Notes: generated by a model from the letters alone, not told the origin. Positions 38,201-50,410 are shown, counted from the stretch's first letter. The stretch is 64,000 bases of DNA from Hypericum androsaemum (GCA_963995505.1 OZ023182.1:9540707-9604706), one strand, 5' to 3'. Numbers and translations: made by a program.

Positions 38201-39924
38201 TAGCTGGAATTACCATCCCATCACCCCGAAACATAAATTCGGGCTCATCCTTAAGCTTGAAGGTCATAATCTTATTGAAACAATCTACTGTTGCATGATA
38301 TGATGATAACCAATCCATACTCAAAATCATATCAAAATCCTCCATATCAAACACGTGTAAATCAACAACCATATCACATCCATCCACAACAATCACACAT
38401 GATTTGAGAACTAAATGTACATATATGATATGACCCAAATGGGTACAAACATCTAGTGACTCCTCTAAGGACGCAAGTTGATTATCATAAGACTTAGCGA
38501 ACTGGGGTGACAAGAATGAATGTGTCAACCCTGAATCGAACAAGACTCGAGCATCTCACAAGCCTATAGGGAGTATAATTGAAACCACTATATTAGATGC
38601 AGTAGCATCTTTCTTTGTTAAGGCATATACTCGAGCAGGACCACCACCACTATTCTCCATACATTCCTTTCCTCTAAGAACTGAATTCTCCCTCTCAAAG
38701 CTCTGGCCAATTAAGCTCCTATTTTTTCCTTGAGGTCAAGGAAATCTATCACCATAAGGTGTGGTAGATAGACTTGCAACCTGTATATACTACCTTGCAT
38801 TAGCCGCGGGACAATCTTTGATATAATGTCCATATCTGCCACATCCAAAACAAGCTCCTATTTGTCTATGGCATGGTTTTCCCTGTTGTTATTTCCCACA
38901 ACTTGGACAACCCACCGAGCTACTAGATTGATCCCGACTACCATGTGGATTGCAAAAATCATTTCCTCTTCCAAATCTACCAAATGATCCCAACACGATT
39001 GGCTGAATGTTCATCCTTCTTTGTTGTTGCCTAAAAATTTGGTGGGAACTGGGTTGTGGTTGGCTTTCAAACCTCTGCACATTTGCTTGTCTTTGGATCA
39101 TCAGTCTCAGTATCACGCATCTCCAATGTCCTTGCACAATCCACTACTACTGCATATGACTAGAATCCACGAGGATACAGAACCTTGAACATAGCATCAT
39201 CAAGTCCCAAAAAAAATCTCTTTACCTTCTTCTCCTCATCAGGAACTAAATACCTTGCATAATGGGAAAGATAAAAAAAACTTATGATCATACTCAGTCA
39301 CCATCATCTCTGGTATCTTCACTAACTGCTCAAACTCAAAAGCACGAGCATCCCTCAAACTCTCAAGCAAGAAGCAATCCAACAAAGCTTTATTGAACCT
39401 CTTCCAAGTCCATCCACATGATCCCACAGTTTGGAACCATACTTCAGCCTCGCCAGTCAACTTAAATGCAGTTAACTCCACGATCCTCTTTCTTTTACAT
39501 TTTAAGATCTTCCACCTCTTCTCCATTTCATCAATAAATACATGAGGATCATCATGCACACCTGAAAAAGTAGGTGGCTCCAGCTTTTAAAACTCTGCCA
39601 ACTAGTCATCTCTAGGAACCATAGCAGCTTTCTGCTCCACTTGACTTTGTTGAGTAGCAATAAATTTCTCCATTGCCATCAACACTCTGTCCACAGCATC
39701 ATCACTATGCAATTCAACCCAAAAGTACCACAAACTAGTGGGTTAGTGTCAACTATCATGGCATTAGCAGTAGTGGTATTCTTAACTGCTGGTATAGGCT
39801 CATGTACAATATCATATCTAGGTTCATCGGAGCACTCACCTCGCTCCCTTGCAGTAGTTTCAACACCTCTACGTGTAACAAGAATATTCTCTCTATAAGA
39901 GCAAGTCATGATTAAGAAGACCAA
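35210..39924 (-). pseudogene. Chromovirus gag-pol remnant (gag, protease, RT, RNase H, integrase, chromodomain)
   Basis: Order on the minus strand: gag N-terminus (39924-39600); retrotrans_gag domain (KLTGEAEVWF near 39450); zinc knuckle CFGCGRYGHYIKDC (38852-38811); retropepsin around LFDSGLTHSF (38540); RT with [13 protein letters not shown] (37820), [12 protein letters not shown] (37610) and [10 protein letters not shown] (37535); RNase H start [14 protein letters not shown] (37085); integrase zinc finger HPGS...WW (36410); DDE core with VDRLTKSAHF (36150), VSDQGSYFTS (36040) and a GQSE block (35930); and a chromodomain-like tail (35350-35210). Gag-pol order with integrase after RNase H is Ty3/gypsy, and the chromodomain places it among chromoviruses. 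Several stops and frameshifts make it inactive, but most motifs survive. Confidence 0.9.
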
Positions 39925-39964
39925 ATGACAAGCTTATACAAAGAGGGACAAAGACAAGACAGAT

Positions 39965-40462
39965 TGTAGAAACATGTATGGATCTTTTGTATGGAAGAAA
40001 TTTTCTTTGTATTAATAATATCAACTGAATTAGTACATAATTAATGACTCAATGAGTCTTTTTTACAAGAAGAGAAGAGAGAGAAACACTCCAGATTTTG
40101 AGCAAAAGTCTAGTCCAACGGCTAGCTCAAAGATTTGATGTTTTGGGGAGAAGGAACCTATTCTATAGTCAAATATGAAAAACATGTATTATCAAATGGA
40201 TAAATAACATCTTAATCTAGAGTAGAAAATAATCTAATTTATGATGATCATCATGATTTCTATTCTGGGCAGAATCAGCCTTCTGCGGAGAGGAGGATGA
40301 TACCCAGACATAATAGGGGGATGAGCTTGAGGTCTTGAGGATGCTAATGTCCCTCTAGAACTTCAAGTTCTCTGCAACTCATTCTTCCAGCAATACCATC
40401 ACACTTCATAGAAAACCTACAGAACATAAAACACATAGCATTAATGATCTAATAATTCAACA
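39965..40462 (-). repeat. Copia-1 3' LTR, 498 bp
   Basis: Starts TGTAGAAACATG, ends AATTCAACA, and is followed by cctcccctcaag. In transcription sense this is a CTTGAGGGGAGG polypurine tract directly before TGTTGAATT. Confidence 0.88.
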
Positions 40463-43400
40463 CCTCCCCTCAAGTTAGGCTTGTACAGATTGAACAAACC
40501 TAACTTGTTAGAAAGATAGTTAAATTGATTAGATGGTAAAGCCTTGGTGAAAATGTCAGCAGATTGTTCAGAACTGCAAAAGTAGGGTGTAGTAATCTCT
40601 TTGCTTTGAACTTTTTCCATAATAAAGTGATAATCAACCTCAATGTGCTTAGTTCTTTCATGGAAAACAGGGTTAGCAGTAAAGTAAATAGCAGATTGAT
40701 TATCACAATACATAGACATTGGACCAGATTGATTAAATCCTAGATCTTTAACTAGTTGCTTAAGCCAAATCAGTTTACTTACAATTAAGGCCATAGCCCT
40801 ATACTTTGCTTCAGCTGAGGACCTAGCCACAACACTTTGTTTCTTGCTCTTCCAAGTGACTAAGTTGCTACCAACAAAGGTGCAAAAGCCACTAATAGAT
40901 CTCCTATCATCTTTAGCACCAACCCAGCTAGCATCAGAATAGGCAGTGATGTTCATGTGACCCACTTTCCTCATTAAAAGACCTTGGCTTGGACTAGCTT
41001 TCAGATATTGTAAGGTCTTATTAGCTGTCACTTGATGATTACTTTTAGGACTATGCATAGCTTGACTAATTAGGCTAACAACAAATGAAATTTTAGGTCT
41101 AGTAATGATTAAGTAAATCAACTTACCAACTAGCCTTTGAAACTTCCCAATGTTATTGAGAGACTTCCCTTCAAGGTTAGAAAAAATAGTTCCACACTCA
41201 AGTGGAGTATACATAGGCTTGCAATCTAACTTTAAAGTCTCTTTTAACAAATCAAGAACATATTTTCTTTGATAAAGATGGATGCCATTATCAGAATTAG
41301 CAAATTCTATTCCAAAAAAATATTTTAGATTTTCAAAATCTTTAATGTCAAATTTACCTTTTAAAGCTTATTTTAGATGATGAATTCCTTCTAAGTAACT
41401 TCATATGATGATCAAATCATCAATATACATGTAAACAGTAATAATGCCTTAAATATACTTTAACACAAACAGAGTATAATTAGCAAAACTATTACGAAAA
41501 CTTAGGTTAGTTAGTTCTTTACTCAGTTTGTGATTCCAAACCATAGGAGACTATTTTAAACCATAAATTGTCTTTCGAAGTTTACAAACTTTCCTAGTGT
41601 AATTCATGAAATGACCTTCTGGAATGCTCATATAGATTTCTTCCTCCAAGTCTCCTTGAAGGAAGGCATTTTTAACGTCCAATTTGTACAGGGGCCAATT
41701 GTAATCAACTACAACAGAGATAATCACCCTGATGGTATTCATCTTAGCAACTGGGGCAAAAATTTTAGTACAGACTATATCATGAGTCCGAGTGAAACTC
41801 CTAGCAACTAACCTAGCATTATGCCTTTCTATAGTACCACCTACAGCTAACAGCATTTTTATCAGAAGGAAGATCAGTTATAGTCCAGATTTTATTCTTT
41901 TCAATAGCAGAAAGTTCTTTATTAATAGCTTTTTGCCAAATCCTAGATTTACATGCATCTTTATAGCTAGTAAGTTCTGAATTACTTTTAAGATTGGTAA
42001 GAAAGCTAGAATGATTACTAGAAATAGAGTTGTAAGCAACATACCTATCTATTCGGTATAAACTTACTTGATGTGCTCTATTTTCTTGCTGAGCTTCACT
42101 TGATTTCCACTTGTTCGATCTCTGTGATCTCCTTAGTGGTGGCCTCTGTGGTGAACTACTTTCTTTTTTGCATCTCTGGTTTCTTTTGAGCATCTTCTGC
42201 TCCTTCTGTACCTGTCTTTTTTCTTCTCTGATAGATATATGGTAAATTTGGAACTGAGTCAGCATCTAAATCAACCAAATTAGTATCCTTACCTGGTGAT
42301 TGACCTTCTTCACCATCTGGTATTGGCTCCTCTGTATTGATTTCTCTAGGCTGGTTTTGGTCAGGATAGATGTCTTGGTAAGACACACGTATCCTATTAA
42401 TCTCAGCAGCCTCAATAAGTTGCACTAGTAATCTCCCCCTAAAACTCATTAACCAATTTTTGCATATAATAGTGTTGATTTTCCAGAAAAGTAACATCTC
42501 TAGTGAGATATTTTTGCTTATTTTTTGGGTTATAACACTTGTAACCTTTCGTAACTGCAGAATAACCTAAGAAAATATATCGCTCAGCCTTAGGATCATG
42601 GTTGTCTCTCTTAGATTTAGGAATTAACACAAAGATAAAACAACCAAAGTTTTAAATGATCAAGATTCAGAGGTATGTTAAGAAGCAGTTCTAAAGGAGA
42701 CTTAAATTTTAAAATTCTGCTAGGTAATCTATTGATTAAACAAACAGAAGTGAGCACATCATCAAACCAATAGGTTTTATGGACATTCATTTGAAATCAT
42801 ATAGCTCTAGCAACTTCAAGAAGATGCATATTTTTTCTCTAAGCAACCCCATTCTGCTATGGGGTATAAGTGCAAGATTTCTGGTAGATAATGCATTTTC
42901 TTTTAGTAGAGGAATCATTGAATACATTTATGTAAGTTTTAGTCATTTTATAGCTGATACATATACTAAAAGAAGATTGAGTACATGAGAGAAATTTGTT
43001 CAAAATAGCATCAGAAGAGTGGCCTAATCTATTGTGCCTAGTTTTTTATTCTTCTTGTGTGCATGCACTCAAAGCAGATTGCATCTTTCTCTAAGTGAAT
43101 GCAACCAAAATATTTTTAATTCTCTCATCCTCAAGCATATAAAGCTCATTGCAAACTCTCCATCTACCAATCATGATCCATATTTTCAAGTCCTGAATTA
43201 GAACTTGACCAGGTTCAAAAATAACTCTACAATGATAAGATTTTGCAATTTCACTAACTAAAAGAAGTCTAGCAGTTAGGTTTTTAAGAAATAAAACTTT
43301 AGATTCAGTTCCTATCTTTAAAAAATCTTTGCTTCTAATCCCAAGAACATACAGTTTTTCACCGTTAGCAACAGATATGTGTTGATCAGAGTTTATGCAT

Positions 43401-44607
43401 TTAATATTATCTAAATTAGATTTATCAAAAATCATATAGTGACTAGCACCAGAGTCAATGATCCATGATTTAGAATTAGAAGTGTATCCAGAATAGGTAC
43501 AGCAAGAATTCTTACCAGACTCCTGTAGAGCGGAGGTAGAGCCCTTTTCAACCTGGTGAGCAAGATTTGAGCTATTGCTCATATTTGAATTCTTTCTTAG
43601 CTGATATAACACTTGATGGAGAAGCATCTCCATGGAAGGTCCAACTTTTTTAGCTTTAGGTTGCTCCTTTATGTTGTTGTGGTTCTCAGTAGGAGCAGCA
43701 ACAGACATGTTTGGAGTAGCATTGGCAGATTTTTGGGGTCGCTGGTGAGGAAAAAGAAACCAACACATATGTTTGGCATGGCCATTCTTCTTGCAATGTT
43801 CACAATAAATGAAGCTCTGTTAGTATTGATTTTATTCCCTTTCCCTTTGAAATTACCTCTGTTTTGGTTGGTGAAGAAAGCACTGGCCTCGGCAGCTTCT
43901 TCTTTTTCTTTGCTCCCAGACATCACTTTCTTCCGGGTGTCCGCCTGTTGAACCCTTAAACAAACAGAGTTCAAGGAAGGGAGGTCAACTCCCATAAGGA
44001 TTTGGTCCACTAGGCCTTCAAAATTAGGGCCGAGCATCCCAAGAATATTAAAGATCTTGTCTTGCTCAGCTCTGGCCTGAATAATGGACATAACAGTGGT
44101 TGGAGGCATATAGATGTCCAACTCATCCCATATTTTCTTCATAGGACCCAAGGCATCAACAAAGGTGGCATTTTCTCGCTTATACTCAGCAAGTTTCTTC
44201 TTTAGCTTATAAACTCAGAAGAGATTCTTTTGATTTCAATACATCTCATTTATAAAGTTCCAAAGCTCTTTTGATGTATTTGAGATAGCAAATACACTAT
44301 ACACTTTGGGCTCAAGAGATGAATGGAATAGCCTCATGATCACTTGATCATTTTTCTCCCACTTGATATACTCATCACTCCCCTTATCAATAGGGGTAGG
44401 AACCTTCCCTAGGACGTAGGCAAGCATGCCCTTGATGTTCAAGGACATTCTTGCTGCTTTTACCCAAACAAGATAATTGAGGCCATCAAAGAGAATAAGT
44501 GTGAATTTAATGTTGGTACTAGCATCACTCTTAAAGGAAACAATTTTTGTCACATATGTTGGGTTTTGCATTATAGAAGTGAAATTGGATGATGGAATTT
44601 CTGCCAT
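40463..44607 (-). pseudogene. Copia-1 gag-pol remnant
   Basis: On the minus strand from 44607: UBN2-type gag (MAEIPSSNFTS..., WNFINEMY), continuing to 43800; zinc knuckle region near 43790; protease with SWIIDSGASHYM (43470); a shortened integrase in which the catalytic DDE core is missing and only the C-terminal part around 42890-42440 remains (YIFLGYS at 42575); RT with KLDVKNAFLQGDLEEE (41680), a YIDD site near 41430 and a TRPKISFVVSL block (41100); RNase H (YSDASWVGAKDDRRS at 40930, ADIFTKALPSNQF at 40550). PR-INT-RT-RH order is Ty1/copia. Long intact frames suggest a younger insertion than Copia-2, but loss of the integrase core makes it defective. Confidence 0.9.
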
Positions 44608-44610
44608 TAA

Positions 44611-44623
44611 GGCTCTGATACCA
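44611..44623 (-). promoter_or_regulatory. Copia-1 primer-binding site (initiator tRNA-Met)
   Basis: The minus strand reads TGGTATCAGAGCC directly after the 5' LTR terminus, a perfect match to the usual plant iMet primer site. Confidence 0.93.
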
Positions 44624-44674
44624 TGTAAAAATATGTATGGATCTTTTGTATGGAAGAAATTCTCTTTGTATTAA

Positions 44675-45962
44675 GGGTAAATTACTCCATTGTCCCTGGT
44701 TTTGGTCATCCTCTCCCTGGGGTCCTTGGATTTCTGAAAATGATTTTACCATCCTTCGTCTTTAATTTTAGAAACTCTCGGGTCCCTGGTGCCAGAATAT
44801 GCCATTTTCTTGTGAGAATATACCATTTTCTTCTGTGAATCCCTACTTGAAATGATTAAAATGCTCCTCTCACTTAAAAACAAAAAAATCCACTATGGAC
44901 CCCTGAACATCATCCATGTCCTTCAACCATGGACCCCAGAACATCATCCCTGTCCTTCAACCATGAACATCATCCCTGTCCTTTTCTTCTACCTTCAAAA
45001 TTTATAAAACGAACCCAAACAAACTTGTTATACGAAAATCTCCTGAAACCATCAAAACCAAATCTTATGGCAACAACATAAATAATTAAACCACCACTAC
45101 AAGATAAGATTAACAAAATCAGTAAAAACCCACCGCCGCTCTTGGGCTTCCAGCCGTCGCCCCACCGTCACCCACCATAGCATAAAACCCACCACCGCCT
45201 CCCCGACCAAAATAAGTAGCCTACAAAAATGGAGATGTCACCGATGAGCAAGCTCCCACAGGACCCATTGTACCAGATCTTCTACTCCCTCACTCTCCCC
45301 CTACTCACCCTCCGCCCCCTTGCCGCTCTCCCTCCCTCCGTGTCTTCGACCCCTCTGAGTCCCGTTGGCTTAGCCTGCCCCTCGCATTCCTCCCCTTCTG
45401 CTCCCTCCACTCCAATAATGGTGATTACTATGTGGAGTACATCCCAGTGGCCAAGCGTCGGGCCCTGGAGGCCCAAAATATTCTCGACCGGAAGAAAGAA
45501 CTAAAGAAAAATCCTTATTGTCGCCACCGTCACCTAGCTTCGTCACAGCCCTAGATCGACGCTAAACCCTATGAATGGACCTAGCCACTGCCGTCACATC
45601 TGCCTTTCATCGCTCGAACAACTATAACATCCTGGGTTTTGATTATTTTCTTAAGTTCTTGATTCCGATTATTTCGATTGTGTTTCGAGGCTCAAGTTTC
45701 TATATCTAATTGGTTTTAATTTTCATTAAAAATGTTTGAATTTAGGTTTAGGATTTTGGTTGAAGGTAGGAAGAACATGAGTGTGGGGAGGAAGAAAAGG
45801 GAAAGAAGGAGAGATTTTTTATTTTTTAAGTGGGAGGGGCATTTTTGTCTTTTCAAGTGGGAGTTCGCCAGAGAAAATGGCATATTCTGGCACCAGGGAC
45901 CCGAGAGTTTTTGAAACCAAAGACAGGGGACGGTAAAATTATTTTCAAAAAACCAGGGACCC
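44675..45962. mobile_element. Pack-MULE-3: truncated Mutator-like element with captured host-gene pieces
   Basis: Left end GGGTAAATTACTCCATTG. The inverted partner (about 45870-45962) matches the left TIR from its ~45th base inward ('gagagttt', 'ccagggacccgagag', 'ggcatattctggcacc'). The outer ~45 bp of the right end are gone, and the sequence passes straight into the chromovirus LTR at 'ccagcctt'. The interior 45230-45500 carries exon-like GC-rich sequence. The TIR style and inner 'ttcgcc(a/g)ga(g)aaa' motif match MULE-2 and MULE-4. Confidence 0.85.
45229..45504 (+). pseudogene. Chimeric captured fragments: F-box-like and DEAD-box helicase RH35/DDX41 N-terminus
   Basis: The first part (MSKLPQDPLYQIF, 45241-45285) looks like an F-box start. 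After a frame change, VFDPSESRWLSLPLAFLPF (about 45338-45400) resembles the segment following the F-box in kelch-type F-box proteins. This runs in the same frame into YYVEYIPVAKRRALEAQNIL (from about 45424), which I recall as the N-terminus of plant RH35 (DDX41-like) RNA helicase. Two unrelated gene pieces fused inside MULE TIRs is the hallmark of a Pack-MULE. No evidence that it is expressed. Confidence 0.65.
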
Positions 45963-45964
45963 AG

Positions 45965-48327
45965 CCAGCCTTAAAATATAACATAAATTTCATCAATAAT
46001 TTAAAGCAACACAAAGGCAAGTTAAATAAATATACCTCTCAAAACATAAGATATACAAAGATGGTATGAGAACCATCACCAAAAATCTGAACAAGTTCCC
46101 TGTAATACCTATACAAACCAAAACATAGTCCAGGATCTAGCCTCTGAAAACTACTATGGAGCATCTATACAGGAGTACAAAAGACAGCATGATCCGGAGA
46201 CCTCAAAATAGTAGCTCGCTAATGAAAGAGATGGGCATGCACCATAGACTCTGGAACCTAAGGAAAACTAGGATAGCTCGAAACCTGAGATAGATTACTA
46301 AGGGGTAAGTGTTTTGAAACAGTTAGTAAGAAGATAGAACATAACACATTGGTTGTGTCTGATACATATGAGAGACATAACTTAACTATGTTCAACATCG
46401 TGTAAGATCACAAAATACATGCTAACCATATGATCACACACACAAAGTCACATAGTCAATAAACAGTGAGCTATAAATAGGTTTAAATCGTGCCCCTGCC
46501 TCTCCAGCACAGAGATATCAATATGGCCATCTGATCTCCATCAACAGAATCACATACTAAGTTTATAGTAGTAAGTTAGGATATCCCCAGTCTATGTGCA
46601 CATAGACTAATATCCCCAGTTAGCATGAGAAAACTTGTCTATTTCTCACTAAAAACAAACAAAGAATACCCTCACGAATTGGCCCCAAGCTAGGAAACAC
46701 ATATTTCCTAACGGGCCATTCACATGTGCCATATCTCTCACAGACCAATCCAAACATGACCGATCTTAACACAAATGCACATGACCATTTCATGAACAAA
46801 CTCCATATGCACGAGACACACATACTCAAGGTCCGAAACATGCACATGCACCAAACAAAACTAAATTTATCATGTTCTATTCGCTTACTCAAACGAGTAT
46901 CACTCAATAGTGCTAATTTTCCAGAGTCTTATTCTCCCTTCACTTTTAACCTTTAACCGTTCTTCCAAGATGATTTTCTTCACTGAAAGTACCTTGAGGA
47001 AGCCTTATATGCTCTGCATAAAAATTTCCAATTACAAAATGAGGTCAGTTCCTCACTTCCCAACTAAGTTACATACCAAGCACAGGATAAGCTTAATCGC
47101 TTCTAACTTTGGTAGATATCATATGTAACCCAATATCACACAAAAATTGAATAATTTATTCATTGAACTTAAACTCTCCTATATGTTCTTGATAACTCAA
47201 AGTCCAAAAATAAACTTAGAATCCTAAAGAATTAACTTACCAAGCCTTTACTCTTGAACCTCGCTCAATCTCGAACCAGGCAGTCCGTATGTCTTTCAAC
47301 CAAGATTTTTGGATGATTTCTTCATCCAAAAAGGGCATATAATATAGTTTTGAAAAGATAATTAATTCCTCTATAATCTGTAAGAAGACACCAAATCCCA
47401 ATTCGGAGTCCAAGTAGACTTACCAAGCACCTATTCTTCCACTAGCTCAGTTGTATCTCCAATAGGTAGTCTGTTATTCAAAACCAATTTTACGATGACT
47501 CCTCGATCAAAATAGGACATATAATATAGCTTCAGAAAGCCCTTTGAGTCCTTTACTTTTATGAAGATATGGAAGTCCAATTTGAATCCGAAAATAATTT
47601 ACCAGGCTCTTATCTACGACCACCTCACTTGATACTCCAGCAGATAATCTGATGTTCAAAACTAATTTCATGCTGCTTCCTTTATCAAAACTGGGCATAT
47701 AATATATTCTTAGAAAGATCTTTACGTCCTCTACAACTTTGATGAAAGAACCAAAATCTAATTCGAGGCAGAAGATAGTTTACCTAGTCGTTCTTGTTTG
47801 ACCTGCTTCTTTCTCTATCCTCTAACTCTCTCTCTCTCTCAACTTTCTCTTCTCTTTTGTGTTGTGCCTTAGTCTTGAAATTTCTTGCCTCTTCCTTAAG
47901 CTTCTTGAGTCCTAAAAGTGTGTGGGTGAGTAAGAGTCTAGCATGACTGACCTCCTTAGCCAAGTCTAATGAACTGGCACTTAATAGGTTATTGGTTGCT
48001 TGTAAATGAGGCCCAATCAGAAGGTGACTAATTCTAGCTCTGTTTTGACTGTCTTTCTTTGTATGTAGTTTTGGATCATATTTATTTGTAGCATTTGGAG
48101 CAAAATTGAGAAAGATGTGCTCAATTTACTAAACAAATGTCATGGATGTCCGAGCTTGTCCAACTAATTGCATAAAGCTTGGAAATAATTTGACTAGGCT
48201 TTGTTGTGGTTGAGCTAGAATCCTAAGGAGACTAAATGATATCTAGGAACACTTCCAAAATTATATCAAATGTAGATATCACAATAGAATACCACTCATT
48301 CCAACCGACCATTTTTAGGATATCACA
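45965..48327 (-). repeat. Chromovirus 5' LTR (right), missing its first ~73 bp
   Basis: Homologous to 25308-27093 and ending GATATCACA before the TSD cataa. The inner end (as read on plus, the LTR's first 73 bp), the adjacent primer site and leader are deleted where Pack-MULE-3 abuts. It keeps about 660 bp (47100-47735) absent from the other LTR. Confidence 0.88.
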
Positions 48328-48946
48328 CATAACATCTACATTAAATGCTCTAGAAAAGTTTGTCGTTGTACATGGTATGTAGATGACATAATGATAGATG
48401 AAAATGACATGAGATATCTTATCAAGCTAAAAGTTTTTTTTTTTGTACAACTTTTAAATGAAAGATATAAGAGATTTTGATTACATACTTGAAGTTAAGA
48501 TTTTGAGAAATCATCCGCGTTCAACGATTTAAATGTGATGCTAACAATCTTTGGTATGCCCCAGTAGACAAAAAAGTCATTATCTCAATAATGATTTTTG
48601 TCCGAAAATATCTTAGCAGATAAAGGATGTAATAGTATCCTTTATCCAAATGATATGGATTATCTCATGGCAAATTGGAAAACGTCAAGGAAATTATGAA
48701 GTACTTAAGCACGACTGTAAAATGCTCATTGTGTTATCAAGGTTAAGACTAATATTAAGGAGTTATGCTAGTGCTGATTCGGCATTAGATGTGGACGAAC
48801 AAAAATCTGCAAGGGGATATATCTTTATTGCTAAGTGGAGTTGCTATCTCGTGGAGTAGCAAGAAATAGACTTGTGTGTATCTCATTGTGAGCTTCCAAA
48901 GTTGCTATGCAAGAAGCGATATGGTTGAAGAGAGTCTTAAAATTTT

Positions 48947-50194
48947 GGGCAAATTACTGTAGTATCCCTCGTGTTTGACTTAATCAATAATTTAGTCTCT
49001 CTTGTTTCAAAAAATATTCTGACATCTCCCGTCTTTGATTTTATTATACTTTAGGGTCTTTGGCATCAGAATATATGATTTTCTCCGGCGAAGGGCCATT
49101 TAAAAAGATAAAAATATCCCCTTTGTAATCTTTTACCCTTTCTCTCTCCTCCGTAAAAAAATGATCTTCAACCTTTGAAAAACCCCTAAGAATAACTTCT
49201 AATCAATTATACAAAAAGAAACCTGAATAGCAACAAAAATAAAAATAATTGGGTTGAAGATTAATGGCAATGTCGCCTTTAATTTCACCAACAAAGCTTA
49301 ATGGTAAATTTAATTTCTTTAATTTGGGAAATAATTATGATTTTAAGTTTGGAATGTCGTGGTCTTTTCCTTTTAGCAAGTTCAATGATGAATATGGGTT
49401 GAAGACGAAGGAAGGTAGTGCAAGGATGATGTTGTTCACCTTCGTGGAATTGTCCTCCTCTCCTGCAAGCTCGCTTTCTTCCCCCGCGACCACCACAACT
49501 GCATCCTCAAGGTCAGTTGGTAGGGAGGAGGGAGATTTCGGGGATGATGAGTCAAGGAACCTGAGGGTTTGATTGACGAGGCAAAAAGGAACCAGATCAG
49601 AGTGCAAAATCTAACCCACCACCGGGAGACCCAACCCCGACGGCGACCAAACGGTCGGTAAGGATGAAAGTACCAGAGGTGGAAGTTCCCCTGTACTGGC
49701 AAGGGAAGGGGCCGATCACCATCTTTAAGTCGAGCCTGGGAGGGTGGGACCTGGACCAGCTGGTGCATGGCAGCGGGAACAGACAACTCTCTTTTCTCCC
49801 TCAAAACCTTAGCCCCGCTCCTCTTCCCTCCCTGCTCTTCCCTTGCTTCTAGCTTTGAGATTTTCTTGTAGCTAAATAGGAGAAATGAGTTCCGAGAAGG
49901 TTGATGATGTCGTAATGGAAATGGCTTTCAGAGTTGTTGCTGGGAGTTTGCTAAATTGTGTGGAAATGGCCAAAAAAATTAGTTCCAATTGGGAATAATG
50001 TATTGAAGATGAAGTCTTGACCAAAAAAATAAGTTCCAAAAGGGGGTATTTTTATCTTTTTAATGAATATTCCGATGTCAAGGAGCCCAAAGTATAATAA
50101 AATAAAAGACGGGTGATGTCAGAATATTTTTTGAAACAAGAGAGATTAAATCATTTATTAAGCCAATCATGAGGGATACCACAGTAATTTATCC
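48947..50194. mobile_element. MULE-4: long-TIR Mutator-like element, 9-bp TSD (8/9)
   Basis: Ends GGGCAAATTACTGTAGTATC and, inverted, GGATAAATTACTGTGGTATC, with TIRs of about 150-180 bp. Flanks taaaatttt (48938-48946) and taaaacttt (50195-50203). The GC-richer interior at 49430-49850 contains open frames (for example PEVEVPLYWQGKGPITIFKS near 49670) that may be captured exons. I could not identify the donor gene. Confidence 0.88.
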
Positions 50195-50240
50195 TAAAAC
50201 TTTTTATCCCTAACCACCGCAGAAGAACTAATGCGTATAT

Positions 50241-50410
50241 TTCTCAAACACATCTCCATGTACATCTTTAGCTATTGGATATGCTATCATATCTTTAGCC
50301 ACTACATACATTTTGATATGGTTGTGCTTAAGAAAATGAGTATAAAATACATATCTATGAGAGATATGATAGCATATCCAATGGCTAAAGATGTACCTGA
50401 TGTTTGAGAA
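50241..50410. repeat. ~50-bp inverted repeat with ~67-bp loop
   Basis: Arms 50241-50294 and 50362-50410. The shared core, in opposite orientation, is 'gatatgatagcatatcca'. The arms also share tttgagaa at the outside. It duplicates the degenerate end of Copia-2 pol in inverse orientation. Confidence 0.85.

Larger units (their letters stand above)
39965..44674 (-). mobile_element. Copia-1: Ty1/copia element nested in the chromovirus 5' region
   Basis: 3' LTR 39965-40462 (TGTAGAAACATG to TTCAACA on the plus strand) and a 51-bp remnant of the 5' LTR (44624-44674), both beginning tgta(g/a)aaa(c/t)atgtatgg. Primer site at 44611-44623, purine tract at 40463-40475. Left flank cagat; the right flank is lost because Pack-MULE-3 and a deletion removed the rest of the 5' LTR. 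Confidence 0.9.
25235..48327 (-). mobile_element. Ty3/gypsy chromovirus (Tekay/Del-like), nested, with 5-bp TSD
   Basis: Element boundaries are TGTCATGACCC at 25235 and GATATCACA ending at 48327. The flanking 5-mer cataa is identical on both sides (25230-25234 and 48328-48332). Transcription runs on the minus strand: 5' LTR on the right, gag-pol at 39924-35210, 3' LTR on the left. A non-autonomous relative (27096-35110), Copia-1 (39965-44674) and Pack-MULE-3 (44675 to about 45962) are nested in it. It sits in the RT domain of Copia-2, whose reading frame continues across the empty site. Confidence 0.9.

Noticed and set aside
45229..45504. 91-residue frame as a real small gene
   Set aside because: It lies between MULE TIRs and switches frame across two unrelated fragments.
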